Origin: Warburgia ugandensis
Lineage: Eukaryota > Streptophyta > Magnoliopsida > Canellales > Canellaceae
DNA length: 64,000 nt
Assembly (NCBI GenBank): GCA_035236585.1
Contig: CP141127.1
Coordinates: 51,148,001 to 51,212,000, forward strand
Direction: 5' to 3'
Positions within the stretch are counted from its first letter, which is position 1. Every line of letters starts with the position of its first letter. Shown one piece after another: positions 20,769 to 33,335 of this stretch. The notes beneath the pieces are model-generated. The model did not search any database and was not told the DNA's origin. It was given only the letters and a program-made list of their open reading frames with translations. The position numbers were made by a program, and so were the translations under genes.

Positions 20769-23572
20769 ACCTTCAAAATAGTAGAATTAAGCATAATTAG
20801 TAATAATTATGTGATTTCTAAGACTAAAATATTTAAAATATAGGGTTATGTATATAATATATCTTTTAATATAGTTGGAATGTGTATTAATCTTCTTATG
20901 CAAAAGTAGATATCTTGTGCATATTTAACAATTGTAACTTGGACCTTCAAAATAGTAGAATTAAACCTAATTAGTGATAATTAAGTAAATTTTCAAATAT
21001 TCAAATATATAGTGATATGTATTCAATTTATCTTTTAATATAGTTGGAATTTGAAATTGCTCTTTGATGGAATGTGATTTCTAAGATGAAAATATTCAAA
21101 ATATAGGGACATGCATACAATTTATCATTCAATATAGTTGGAATGCGAAATTGATCTTTCTTATGTAAAATTAGATATTTGTGCATCTTTTACATTTGTA
21201 CCCTAGACCTTCAAAATAATAGAATTAAGCCTAATTGCTGATAATTAAGTAATTTTTAAGACTAAAATATTCAAAATATAGGGATATGTATACAATTTAT
21301 CTTTTAATATAGTTGGAATGTGAAATTGCTCTTTTTTGTGTAAAATTAAATATATTATGCATTTTTAGCAGTTGTGCCCTAGGAGTTCAAAATAGTAGTA
21401 TTAAGCCTAATTAGTAATAATTAAGTGATTTTTAAGACTAAAATATTGATAATATTAGAATAGGTGCACGACATATCTTTTAATATAGTAGGAATGTCAA
21501 ATTGTTCTTTCTTATGTAAAATTATATATTTTGTTCACTTTTTACATTTGTATCCTAGACCTTCAAAATAGTAGAATTAAGCCTAATTTGTGATAATTAA
21601 GTGATTTCTAAGTCTAAAATATTCATAATATAGGGATATGTATACCATTTATCTTTTAATATAGTTGGAATGTGAAATTACTCTTTCTAGGATAGAATTA
21701 GATATTTTGTGCATTTTTTTACAATAGTACCCTGGACCTTCAAAATAGTAGAATTAAGCCTAATTAGTGATATTTAAGTGATTTCTAAGACTAAATTACA
21801 AAAAATATGGGAATATATATATATAATTTATCCGTTAATATAGTTGGAATGTGAAATTGCTCTTTAATGTCTAAAATTAGATATTTTGTATATTTTTTAC
21901 ATTTATACCCTAAAACTTCAAAACTATAGAATTAAGCCTATCTAGTTATAATTTAGTTATTTCTAAAACTAAATTATTCAAAATATGGGGATATATTAAC
22001 AATTTATCTTTTAATATAGTTGGAATGTGAAATTGCTCTTTGTGAGGTATTTTTTATATTTATACGCTAGACAATCAAAATAGTAGAATTAAGCCTAATT
22101 AGTGATAATTAAGTCATTTCTAAAACTAAAATATTCAAAATATAGGGATATGTATTGTAGACCTTCAAAACAACAGAATTAAGTTTAATTAGTAATAATG
22201 AAGTGATTTCAAAGACTAAAATATTGAAAATATAGGGATATGTATACTATTTTTCTTTTAATGTAGTTGAAATTTGAAATTACACTTTCCTGTGTGAAAT
22301 TAGATATTGTGCATTTTTTACCCTGGTCCTCCAAAGTAGTAGAATTAAGCCTAATTAGTGATTATTAAGGGATTTCTAAAGTAAAATATTCAAAATATAG
22401 GGATATTTATACAAATTTGCTTTTAATATAGTTGGAATGTTAAATTGTCATTTCTTGTGTAAAATTAGATATTTTGTGCAATTTTTATATTTGCACCCTA
22501 TACCTTCAAAATAGTAGCATTAAGCCTAATTATTGGTAAATAACTAATTTTAAAGACTAAAATATTTATAATATATGGATACAATTTATCTTTTAATATA
22601 GTTAAAATTTGAAATTGCTCTTTTTTGTGCAAAATAAAATATTTTATGTATTTTTTACATTTTCACTTTTGGCCTTTCAAACAATAGAATTAAGCTTAAT
22701 TAATGATAAGTAAGTGATTTCTCAAATATTCAAAATATAGGGATATGTATACAATTTATCTTTTAATATAGCTGGAATGTGAAATTGCTCTTTCTTGTTT
22801 AAAATTTAATATTTTGTGTATTTTTTACACTTGTACAATGGGCCTTCAAAATAGTAGAATTGACCCTAATTAGTAATAATTAAGTTATTTCTAAACAAAA
22901 ATATTCAAAATATAGGGATATGTAAACAATTTATCTTATAATATAGTTGGAATAGGAAATTGCTCTTTCCAAGATAAAATTAGATATTATGTGCATTTTT
23001 CATATTAGTATCGGGGACCATCAAAATAGTAGAATTAAGCCTAATTAGTGATAATTAATGATTTTTAAAACTAAATTATTCAAAATATAGGGATATATAA
23101 ATAATTTATCTTTTAATATAGTTGGAATGTGAAATTTTCCTTTTTGCGATAAAATTCGATATTTTGTGTATTTTTTACATTAGTACACTGGACCTTCAAA
23201 ATAATAGAATTTAGCCTAATTAGTGAAAATTAAGTGATTTGTCAAACTAAAATATTCAAAATATATGGATACAATTTATCTTTCAATATAGTTGAAATGT
23301 AAAATTGCCCTTTCGTGTCTAAAATTAGATATTTTATGCATTTTATACATTTGTACCCTAGTGCTGCAAAATAGTGAAATGAAGCCTAATTAGGGATAGT
23401 TAAGTGATTTCTAAGATGAAAATATTCAAAATATAGGGATTTGCATACAATTTATCTTTTAATATAGTTGGAATGTAAAACTACTCTTTTTTGTGTAAAA
23501 CTAGATATTTTGTGCATTTTTAACATTTATGTCATGGGCCTTCCAAATAGTAGAATTAAGCCAAATTAGTGA
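20769..23572 (+). repeat. 176-bp satellite, segment 2
   Basis: About 16 units of the AT-rich satellite in forward orientation. Some are shortened, for example near 22045-22160. A variant near 22660-22720 has 'ctttcaaacaatagaa' and lacks the 'aagactaaa' stretch ('gtgatttctcaaatattc'). No genes. Confidence 0.9.
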
Positions 23573-24097
23573 TCATCATCATCATCAAGACCTTATCCCA
23601 ATTAGGGGTCGGCCACATGAATCTTATTCCTTCATTCCACTCTATTAAATACCATGGCTTCATTTAGTCCCAAAGTTTTTACATCTTTCCTCACCACTTC
23701 TATCCACGTTCTTTTGGGCCTTCCCCTTGCCCTTTAAGAACCTTCTACTTGTATTGCCTCAATCCTTCTAACCGGTGCCATTGTTGGTCTCCTTTGAACA
23801 TGTCCAAACCATCTAAGTCTAGTCTCCCTCATCTTGTGCTACCCTTAGATTTCCTCTAATATTTTCATTTCTATTTCTATCCTTTCTTGTCTTACCACTC
23901 ATCCATCTCAACATCCTCATTTCTGCGATGCTCATCCTATGTGTATGATGTTCCTTAACTGCCTAACACTTTGATCCATAGAGCATGGCTAGCCTTATAG
24001 TCATCCTATAAAATTTTCCTTTTAGTTTGAGTGGCACCCACCAATCACATAAAACTCTAGATGCACATCTCCATTTGTTCCAACCCTCTTAGATTCT

Positions 24098-25143
24098 CTA
24101 GGTAACCTCCCTCTCAATCTCTCCACTCTCATGGATCAATGATCCTAAGTACCGAAAGTGGTCTTTCACAGGGACTTCTTGGTTGTCAATCTTGACTGAT
24201 GTTCCACTCCTACTCTCCTTGCTAAAATTACATTCCATATATTCTGTCTTAGTTCTGTTAATTTTAAATCCTTCAAATTCTAATGCTTCTTTCCATAACT
24301 TTAGCTTTGTGTTTACACCCTCCCTTGTCTCATCAAGTAGGACTATATCATTTGCAAATAGCATGCACCAGGGAATCTCCTCTTGTAGATGTTTTGTTAA
24401 CTCATCCATAACTAAGTTGAAGAGGTATGGACTCAATGCCGATCCTTGATGCAATCCTACAGTGACAAGAAAATCACTAGTAGCGCCACTAGTGGTCTTA
24501 ACATTTGTTACCGTTCCCTCATACATATATTTAATTATGTCTATATACCCCTGAGAAACCCTTTACTACCCAACACCCTCTATATCAACTCTCTAGGGAC
24601 TCTATCATAAGCTTTCTCTAAGTTGATAAAGATCATGTGGAGGTCTTTCCTCCTCTCCCTATATTTCTCTACTAATTGTCTTAGTAAGAAAATAGCTTCC
24701 ACAGTAGACCTCGCAGGCATGAAACCAAATTGATTCTCTGATACACTTGTTTCATGTCGTAGCCTCTTCTAAATCACTCTTTCAAAAAGTTTCATGGTGT
24801 GGCTCATAAGTTTGATCCCTCAATAATTAGTGTAGCTCTAAATGTCTCCTTTATTCTTATAGATTGGTACAATAGAGCTTTTCCTCTACTCATTAGGCAT
24901 TTTCTTTGATTTTATAATCTTGTTAAACAACTTGGTCAACCAAACTATCCCAATATCTCCCATATGCTTCCAAACCTCTATTGGTATACCATCAGGCTCC
25001 ATGGCCTTTCCTGATTTCATCTTTTTCAAGGCCTCTTTTACTTCAAGTATTCTAATCCTACATTCATATCTATAATATCCAATATTATTTAGATTTATAG
25101 TATTTTCAATCCCTATATTCTTAAAGCCATTGTCATTTAACAA
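24098..25143 (-). pseudogene. LINE reverse transcriptase
   Basis: The minus-strand pieces 25143-24886 and 24526-24098, with a damaged stretch between them, give the RT domain. 'ALKKMKSGKAMEPDGIPIEV' is the RT fingers motif of RTE/L1-like LINEs. 'LHQGSALSPYLFNLVMDELT' is the conserved G-L-x-Q-G-S-x-L-S-P block. 'CMLFANDIVLLDE' is the catalytic FADD box with the first Asp changed to Asn (codon at 24350-24352), a G-to-A change that alone should kill activity. 'LKINRTKTEYM'-type sequence (GFKINRTKTEYM) and 'FRYLGSLIHESGEI' close the thumb. Confidence 0.88.
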
Positions 25144-25938
25144 TTTTTGAAAGTATGTTTCCTACCTTTGTTTGATCTCATCATCTTTGACTAATACCCT
25201 TTGATCATCGTTTCTAATACACCTAACATGATCTAAGTCCTTGCCCTTCTATTCTCTTACTTTTGTAAGTTTAAACACATCTTTCTTACCTTCTCTTGTT
25301 CCTAGTCTATTATAGAGCTCATCCTATGCTTTAAGTTTAGCCTCACTTATTATTCTCTTAGCAACTTTTTTAGCATTCTTATATTGTTCATAAATTTCAT
25401 TATTTCTAGTCTTCTGCTATACTTTAAAATGCATCCATTTTTCTTTAATAACTTTTTGCACTATTTCACTCCACCACTATGTTTCCTTTATTAATTGCCT
25501 TTTACCTTTAGATACTCCTAAGACATCTTTTTCCACTTTCTTAATGGACTCAGCAATATTAATCCACATCATATTTACTTTTGTTTCATAGCTCCAATTT
25601 CCTTCTACCATCAACATATTTATGGATGAGGTCATTTTCTTTCCTTTTAAGTTCCAACACTTAATTTTTGGATACCTATTAAGTTCATTTCTTTTCTTCC
25701 ATCTTTTGATATAGATATCCATAACCATTAACCTATGTTGTGAGGTTAAACTCTCACCAGGTATCACCTTACAATCCTTACATATAGATCGTTCATTACT
25801 CCTAAGTAGAAAAAAGTCTATTTGGTTTTTATAAAGTCCACTTTTAAAGGTTATTAAGTGTTCATCCCTCTTCTTAAAGAGTGTATTTGAAATAGACAAG
25901 TTATATGACAAAGAAAAATAGAGGATATTCTCCCCCAT
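25144..25938 (-). pseudogene. LINE endonuclease end and linker
   Basis: The minus-strand frame 25938-25477 includes 'YNLSISNTLFKKRDEHLITF' and 'GLYKNQIDFFLLRSNERSIC', then 'VIPGESLTSQHRLMVMDIYI'. This corresponds to the end of the AP endonuclease (the S-D-H type motif appears here as SQHRLMVMD) and the start of the linker before RT. Frames further toward 25144 are broken. It belongs to the same element as the RT next to it. Confidence 0.75.
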
Positions 25939-26174
25939 CTCATTTCGTTCACCTATACCATACCCTCTGTGTATTCAATCATAACCTTCCTTATCTTTTC
26001 CTACATGGTCATTTAAGTCTGCTCCTATAAATATCCCCTCAGTGTTGGGAATTTCTTGCATGACTCCCTCCATATCTTCCCAAAACTGTCTCTTGATTAT
26101 ATCTTGTAACCCTACTTGTGGTGTGTATGCACGTATAACATTTATAATTTGCTCTCCTAGAACAAATTTTATTA

Positions 26175-26573
26175 TTATAATTCTATAATGATTCTTTTAA
26201 CATTCGTAACTTTATCCTTTAATTCCTTATCCACTATTATTCCTACGCCATTTTTGTTATTTTCCTTTCCTACGTACCATAATTTATACTCAACTATTTC
26301 TCTAGCTTTAACCCCTTTCCACCTGGTTTCTTGGATACAAGCGATGATGACTCTCCTACATTTCATCACATCTACTAACTCCAAACTCTTACCTGTCAGT
26401 GTCTCTATATTCCATGTAGAGCTGCGAACCTTATGTTCTGAAGATACACTATTTACTATTGCCTTTCTTGACCTCCATGGTATGAACCCGTGTCCACTTT
26501 TCACTGCACCTGGGTTATGATGCAGCATGTCACTTCTGAGGGGACGGTCTAGCAGCCCTTGCCCATTTTTCAC
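26175..26573 (-). pseudogene. LINE AP endonuclease, N-terminal part
   Basis: The minus-strand frame shows 'STWNIETLTGKSLELVDVMK' followed by 'IIACIQETRWKG' and 'YKLWYVGKENNKNGVGIIVD'. These are the N-terminal motifs of the apurinic endonuclease of RTE-type LINEs, with the metal-binding Glu in IQETRW. The enzyme nicks target DNA to prime reverse transcription. The frame is closed at 26175, and the following endonuclease motifs lie in other frames. The upstream part of the open frame runs into the 5' tandem units and is probably not protein-coding. Confidence 0.85.
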
Positions 26574-26700
26574 TACACCCAGGATTCAATGTAGGGCATC
26601 ACTTCTGAGAGAACGCCCTAGCAACCCTTGCCTATTTTTCACCACACCCGAGATCTGATGTAGCATGTCACTTATGAGGAATGCCCTAGCCCGAGGGAAT
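26498..26700 (-). repeat. Tandem 5' units of the LINE
   Basis: Three copies of a 69-70-bp unit, starting at 26498, 26568 and 26637, share 'tttcactacaccc', 'gatgtagcatgtcacttctg' and 'aacgccctagcaacccttgc'. They form the 5' end of the element on the minus strand. Such tandem 5' units can act as promoters in other LINEs; here that is only inference. Confidence 0.75.
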
Positions 26701-26703
26701 GTC

Positions 26704-29296
26704 AGTTTTCGATTTCTAAGACAAAAATATACAAAAATATAGGGAAATGCATACAATTTATATTTTAATATAGTTGGAATATAAAATTACTCTTTTAAAA
26801 TAAAATTAGATATTTTTTGCATTTTTCACATTTGTACCCTGCACCTTCAAAATAGTAAAATTAAGTCTAATTACTAATAATTAAGTGATTTTAATAACCA
26901 AAATATTCAAAAGATAGTGATATGTCTGTAATTTATCTTTTAATATAATTGAAATGTGAAATTGCTCTGTCTTGCATAAAATTAGATATTTTGTGCACAT
27001 TTTACATTTGCATCGTGGACCTTCAAAAGAGTTGAATTAAGCCTAATTAGTGATGATTAAGTTATTTCAAAGACAAAAATATTCTAAATATAGGAATATG
27101 TGTATAATTTATCTTTTACTATTGTTGGAATATAAAATTGCTCTTTCTTGTATTAAATTAGATATTTTGTTTATTTTTTACATTTGTACCCTAGACCTTT
27201 AAAATAGTAGAATTAAGCCCAAATAGTGATAATTAATTGATTTCTAATACTAAAATAGTCAAAATATGGGAAAATGTATATAATCTATCTTTTAATATAG
27301 TTGAAATGTGAAATTGCTCTTTGTTATGCAAAATTATATATTTTGTACACTTATTGACATTTGTACTTTTGACCATTCAAATAGTAGAATTAAGCCTAAT
27401 TAGTGATTTCTCAAATATTCAAAATATATGGATATGTATACAATTTATCTTTTAATATTGTTGGAATGTCAAATTTCTCTTTTTGGGATTAAATTAAATA
27501 TTTTGTTCATTTTTACCTTTGTACCCTTGACCTTCAAAAAAGTAGTTAAAAATTAGTTATAATTAAGTGATTTATAAAAGTAAAATATTTAAAATATAGG
27601 GATATGTGTACAATTTATCCTTTAATATTGTTGGAATATGAAATTTCTCTTTCTGAGGTAAAATTAGATATTTTGTGCATTTTTTACATTTATACGTTGG
27701 ACCTTCAAAATAGTAGTATTAAGGCTAATTAGTGATAATTAAGTGATTTCTAAAACTAAAATATTAAAAATATAGGGATATGTATAAAATTTATCTTTTA
27801 ATATTGTTGCAATGTAAATTTGCTCTTTCTAGGATAAAATTAGATATTTTGTGAATTTTTTACATTTGTACCCCAGCCCTTCAAAACTATAGAATTAAGC
27901 CTAATTAGTGAGAATTGAGTAATTTATAATACTAAAATATTAAAAATATTGGGATATGTATATAATTTATCTTTTAATATAGTTGGAATGTGAAATTGGC
28001 ATTTCTTGTGTAACATTAGATATTTTGTACTTTTCTTACATTAGTACCCTAGACTTTCAAAACCATAGAATTAAGCCTAATTAGTTATAATAAGTGATGT
28101 TCAAGAAAAAATATTTAAAATATAGGTATATATATACAATTTATCTTTATTATTGTTAGAATGTGTAATTTCTCTTTCTTGTGTAAATTTGGACATTATG
28201 TGCATTTTTTACATTTGCACCCTATACCTTCCAAATAGTAGAATTATGCCTAATTAGTGATAATTAACTAATTTCTAAGACTAAAATATTCAAAATATGG
28301 GGATATGTATGTAATCTATATTTTAATATAGTTGAAATGTGAAATTGCTCTTTGTTGTGTAAAATTATATATTTGTACACTTATTTACATTTGTACTTTG
28401 GACAATTCAAATAGTAGAATTAAGCCTAATTAGTGATTTCTCAAATATTCAAAATATAGGAATATGTATACAATTTATCTTTTATATGGTTGGAAAGTGA
28501 AATTGCTCTTTCTAGGATTAAATTAGATATGTTATTCTTTTTCTACATTCGTACCCTTGACCTTCAAAAATATTGAAAATACAGGGATATGTATCCAATT
28601 TATCCTTTAATTTTGTTGGAATGTGAAATTGCTCTTTTTTAGGTAAAATTAGATATTTGGTGCATTTTTTACATTTATACACTGGACCTTTAAAATAGTA
28701 GAATTAGGCATAATTAGTGATAATTAAGTTATTTTTAAAACTAAAATATTCAAAATATAAGAATGTGTATAAAATTTATCTTTTAATATTATTACAATGT
28801 GAAATTGCTCTTTCTAAGATAAAATTAGATATTTTGTGAATATTTTACATTTGTACCCTAGATTGTCAAAACTATAGAATTAAGCTTAATTTAGTGATAA
28901 TTGAGCGATTTCTAAGGTAAAAATATTCAAAATATTGGGATATGCATACAATTTATCTTTTAATATAGTTAGAATGTGAAATTGCTCTTTCTTGTGCAAA
29001 ATTAGATATTTTGTGCATTTTTTACATTAGTAGCATGGGCTTTCAAAACCATAGAATTAAGCCTAATTAGTGATTATTAAGTATTGTTGAAGACAAAAAT
29101 ATTCAAAATATCAATATATGCATACAATTTATCTTTATTATTGTTAGAATGTGTAATTTCTCTTACTTGTGTAAAATTAGATATTTTATGCATTTTTTAC
29201 ATTTGTATCTTGAACCTTGAAAATAGTAGAATTAAGCCTGATTAGTGATAATTAAATAATTTTTAATAATAAAATATTCAAAATATAGGGACATGT
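26704..29296 (+). repeat. 176-bp satellite, segment 3, with 6-mer higher-order repeat
   Basis: Forward satellite units. Two consecutive blocks of six monomers, starting near 27189 and 28220 and about 1.03 kb apart, match each other monomer by monomer more closely than neighbouring monomers do. Shared variants include 'gtgatttctcaaatattc', 'caaaactatagaatta', 'caaaaccatagaatta' and 'tctttattattgttagaatg' in the same order. The last unit is interrupted by solo LTR D. Confidence 0.85.
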
Positions 29297-32200
29297 TGTA
29301 ACAATCTAAATTTCTAAGTGCTCTTTTATTTTATTTTTTGAAAATTTGAATGGAATGGAAATCTATAAGTTGGAAATTTTGAGTTTAAGAAGTAACTTTT
29401 TATGAATATCAAATTGAGTGTTAAAACCTCTATAATTGGATTGTACTAGGAAAAATGATTGCAACAACACTAATTTTGTTGAAATCAAAGTTGGACGAAT
29501 AAATGGTGATTTTTCTTACGAAGGGCATTTTGTAATTTCATTTATGGGCTCCACTTGTAGAAATATGCGAACCATGTGTGGGAATCATGCGTGTGACTAT
29601 GATAGTGTGGGTGTAATGATGGAAAGAGACATCATCATAAAGTGTTTAATGTATAAAAGAAAAAGAAAGAAAAAAATGAAAATGAATAAAGTAAATATGG
29701 CAGGGGGCCAAATTGATATTGGCACCCCCACCCCACCTTAAATAAAAAACAGAACAAACTTTTCGTCTATTCCTGATGCCGAGAGAGAAGGAGGAGAAGG
29801 GAGAAAGAGCAAGAGAAGAAGGGAGAGGGGAGAGGAGGAAAGAAAGCCCAAACACCGGGAAACCCTGGATTTTTCCTGGTGAAAAGGGAATTGGCAGACA
29901 CTAGAGGAAACAAGTTCGCTGGTGGTAACGACGACTCTGATTGAGGATCCAGCTTTTGATTGGTTCTTCAGGAGCTGAGGAGCAAAACCCCTTTGGGTCT
30001 AGCTCAATGAAGGAGAAACAACGCCGGATCTGAGGGAGAAAAATGGTGCACATAGATTGTTGCCAGAAAAATCAACAAATCTGTCTTCTTAGGCAATGAG
30101 TGGAAATTGTGGAGTGTCATTAGAGGTTAGCCATCACACTATTACTTTGTTTTGGTGTTCATTTCATTTGTAGAGTAGGAAAACTAGGGTTTTGTTAACT
30201 GTAATGTAGAAAATCCAACCCTAATGGCCGGATTAGGCATGTAATCATGTTCCTAACTTGAACACACGATCATTGGTGATTTTGATCACCTTGTTTGAGC
30301 TCGATCTTCCATTTGAAACTCGAATAGGGATGATCCAAGCCCTGAATCAACCCATAAAGGGGATTCATGCATCAATCTCATCCGTAGTTAGAGGACAGAG
30401 ATTTTAGGGCCGTTGATCGACCCGTATGTGGTTATGAACGCTCGTTCAGAGCTCATCCGACTCTGAACCCTAATTTATAAATGATCTGAGCCTTGGACCA
30501 ACCATTTGAGACTAGATAATGTAGATCTGACCCTTAAGCTGTGATAGATTTCAAATGTGAATCCATAAGCTTACTGATTTTTTAAATTTCGATGATATAC
30601 ACATTCATATCCTAAGGAAAGATCCATAAAAGACATACCCAAATCTCAACATTAAAACCATTAAATGACAAATGATAATTAGGACCATACCATTCTCAAC
30701 TGTTAAATCACTGATCTAAAAGGTAATAGTAGATCAAAGAAATGATTTGATACCATTCCATAAATCTGATCGATGATCGACCACATAAAATTTGATTGGT
30801 ATGTGAATTTAGAAGGAATCCATTAATCCAACCTATGATGCCTATTAGTTTGAATGATCATGGCCAATATGAGAAAATGGAAGAGATTCTTAGATCTAGT
30901 TTGTGAGCAGAAAATTAACTGACCAGTTTAGGTTAAATGATGAATTGATTAGGTGAGTACACTTGGACAGCAACAAAAGCATGGATTGAATGTTGTCAAG
31001 TGCTAATTCACACATACAACGATATGTAACTATGCAGATCAGTAGGATAAGACTAAACATGATGATAATTTATTGAAGAATGATTCAAATTTCTAACTTA
31101 GGATCAACTACGGATTTAAAACCTAAGGGTTTCATGATTCTAAGTTGATCTAGACCATTAAACTACAAAATGAATAAGATCTTAAGTTATGTCTATGTGA
31201 ATTGTATGGAAATCAAAACTAATCCTAAAAACCTTGGAATTAGGCATAGAGTAGAGTGAGGTGTAGTCAATCCTGTTGTTGAAGATGATTGCAAAGGCTT
31301 AGGAAAAAAGGAGAATCTTTAAAAGAGGTAGGTGATTTGACACTGCTAAGTTTTCAAATAAATTTCAAAGTTGAAATAGTCATTGGTGTTATTTCCGAGT
31401 TTAGAATGTATTTATGTGAGAATGATCGTGTTTACAATTTTAACATGCATGATTTTATTATGAACTAGTGTTTCGTTATACTTTAACAACAATTGAGCAT
31501 AAGTTATTCTTGCACACTAGTATGAAAAATTTACCTCCATGACACATTGCCAACTGAAAATCCTATCATTGATATACTTCATGTTCAATTGTTATCTTGA
31601 AATTGAAAAGGGCAACTTCATGTATGCATTTATTTCATGATTCGAGACTAATTTCATAAGTGACATGATTTGCAATATGTTGAATATTGATAGGCCTAGT
31701 GGATGCTATGCTATGCAGTTGTAAGGGCTCGCATCCCAGCCTCTAACCACCATAGGTGGTAGGTATCCTTGCCCAAAGAGCATATGTTTTTCTCTACTGT
31801 TGTGGTAGGAACAACCATTAGAGGTGGTCACGACACCCTTTTGAGTTGTATCCGTAGTCGATGTGGAGGCTATGATGGCTATTCTCTAGATATTAGAGAG
31901 ACACAATTTAGTTATCTGGTCATGAGCATAGTAGTCTATGTGATTTTTATTTTGTGACCCCACATAGGAGTGAGATTGTGGTATTTAGATGAGTACTTGT
32001 GACCAAATTGGCTAATATATAGCCAAGTGCCTATCTGCATGATGTTTGTAGAAGGAATGAGAATTGTTGACAGGGGAATTGATCGATTACTACTTTAAGC
32101 ATTTGAAATTATTATATTATGGATTTATTCAATGATTCTTTTGTTTGGATATAGACACATGTAGATATGTAAATATGTATTTGAATGTTGATGATGCATT

Positions 32201-32830
32201 GCATGAGATGGCTTAGGAAGGATTGCCATATGTTTTCAATCTTATGAAAAACCTATTCTCAAAGCATGTATGCTGTATGCCGTGTTTTTTATTTTTGTAG
32301 TGTTAGGTTTCCTATTAGGCATGTTGAATACTCAATCTATTATTATTATTATTTTTTCAGACCACTTCAAGCAGGACAAGCCGAAGCACTAGGAAGCTTT
32401 TGGGTTTTCATTTAAACAAGGGGAAGTTGAGATGTTGATATAGTTTGTTAGGATTAGTAGTAAGATGAGTGGATATGTAATGTAATTGACCTAAAATGCT
32501 TATTTTCATAACCTGGATTGTGACTAAGTCTTGGGATTTGAGGACATTAAGTTTTTGTTTATTTATTAAAATTATTAAATGAATGTTTATCAGGTACTTC
32601 GCAATGACATGTGTTAAATTTTTGGTAAAAATGTAGTACTCATTTTGCCTATAATCCTTCTTAAGAAAGAAAAAAAATAACACTCAGGGTTTTGCAGAAT
32701 TAGTTTTAAAACAATAACATTTTTTTCTACTATCATTTGATTTTCAAAAATGCTTTTAATAGAGATTGATCTCACATCATAGTTGTCTTTTGCATTTAAA
32801 AAAGCATTATAAAAAACTCAAGTCATTACA
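29297..32830 (+). mobile_element. Solo LTR D in the satellite (3.5 kb)
   Basis: The block starts TGTAACAATC and ends 'gtcattaca', with the satellite monomer continuing on both sides in phase. The flanking pentamers 'catgt' (29292-29296) and 'cattt' (32831-32835) form a target duplication with one mismatch. It has no primer site, polypurine tract or coding motif. The 5' part holds the shared gypsy LTR module ('cgaagggcattttgtaattt' near 29520, 'gatattggcacccccacc' near 29713), and the region 31690-31900 parallels the GC-rich middle of LTR A. Inside, 29436-29741 is open for 101 codons without recognisable similarity. Confidence 0.85.
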
Positions 32831-33270
32831 CATTTATATAATTTATATTTTAATATAGTTGAAATGTGAAATTGCTCTTTGTTGTGAAAAAATTAGATAT
32901 TGTTGGCATCTTTTACATTTGTACTTTGGACCTTTCAAACATTAGAATTGGGCCTAATTAGTGGTAATTAAGTGATTTCTCAAATATTCAAAATGGAGTG
33001 ATATGTATACAATTTATCTTTTAATATAGTTGGATTGTGAAATTGATCTTTTGCTATAAAATTCCATATTTCATGCTTTTTTTACATTTATACCTTAGGC
33101 CATCAAAAGAGTAGAATTCAGCATAATTAGTGATAATTAAGTATTTTTAAGACTAAATATTCAAAATATAGGGATATGTATACAATTTATCTTCCAATAT
33201 AGATGGAATGTGAAATTGCTCTTTCTGAGGAAAAATTAGTTTTTTTTGCATTTTTTACATTTGTACCTCG
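32831..33270 (+). repeat. 176-bp satellite, segment 4
   Basis: About two and a half forward satellite units between solo LTR D and the SINE fragment, including one variant unit with 'ctttggacctttcaaaca' and 'gtgatttctcaaatattc'. No genes. Confidence 0.88.
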
Positions 33271-33335
33271 GACCCTGCATTGGCGGGAGCTTCATGCACT
33301 GGGGTGGGAGCTTCATGCACTGGGGTTGCCCTTTT
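33271..33335 (+). mobile_element. 3' fragment of an Au-like SINE
   Basis: 'gaccctgcattggcgggagc' to 'ttgccctttt' matches the tail of the SINE at 20595-20768. Within it, 21 bp starting 'gggagcttcatgcactgggg' are duplicated exactly in tandem (33285-33305 and 33306-33326). The head with the promoter boxes is missing, so this is a 5'-truncated copy. Confidence 0.8.

Larger units (their letters stand above)
23573..26703 (-). mobile_element. RTE-type LINE, near full length
   Basis: A non-LTR retrotransposon on the minus strand. Its 5' end (about 26498-26700) is made of three tandem units of 69-70 bp. An AP endonuclease region, a linker and a reverse transcriptase follow, all broken by stops and frameshifts. 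The 3' end reads 'aaggtcttgatgatgatgat', a short trinucleotide repeat tail as in RTE-clade elements, with no long poly(A). It is inserted in the satellite: the monomer stops at 'attagtgat' on the left and resumes at 'gatttctaag' (26711) on the right. No clear target duplication is seen. Confidence 0.88.

Noticed and set aside
29436..29741. A 101-codon hypothetical gene
   Set aside because: It lies in the U3-like part of solo LTR D, has a low-complexity Lys-rich end, and has no recognisable domain.
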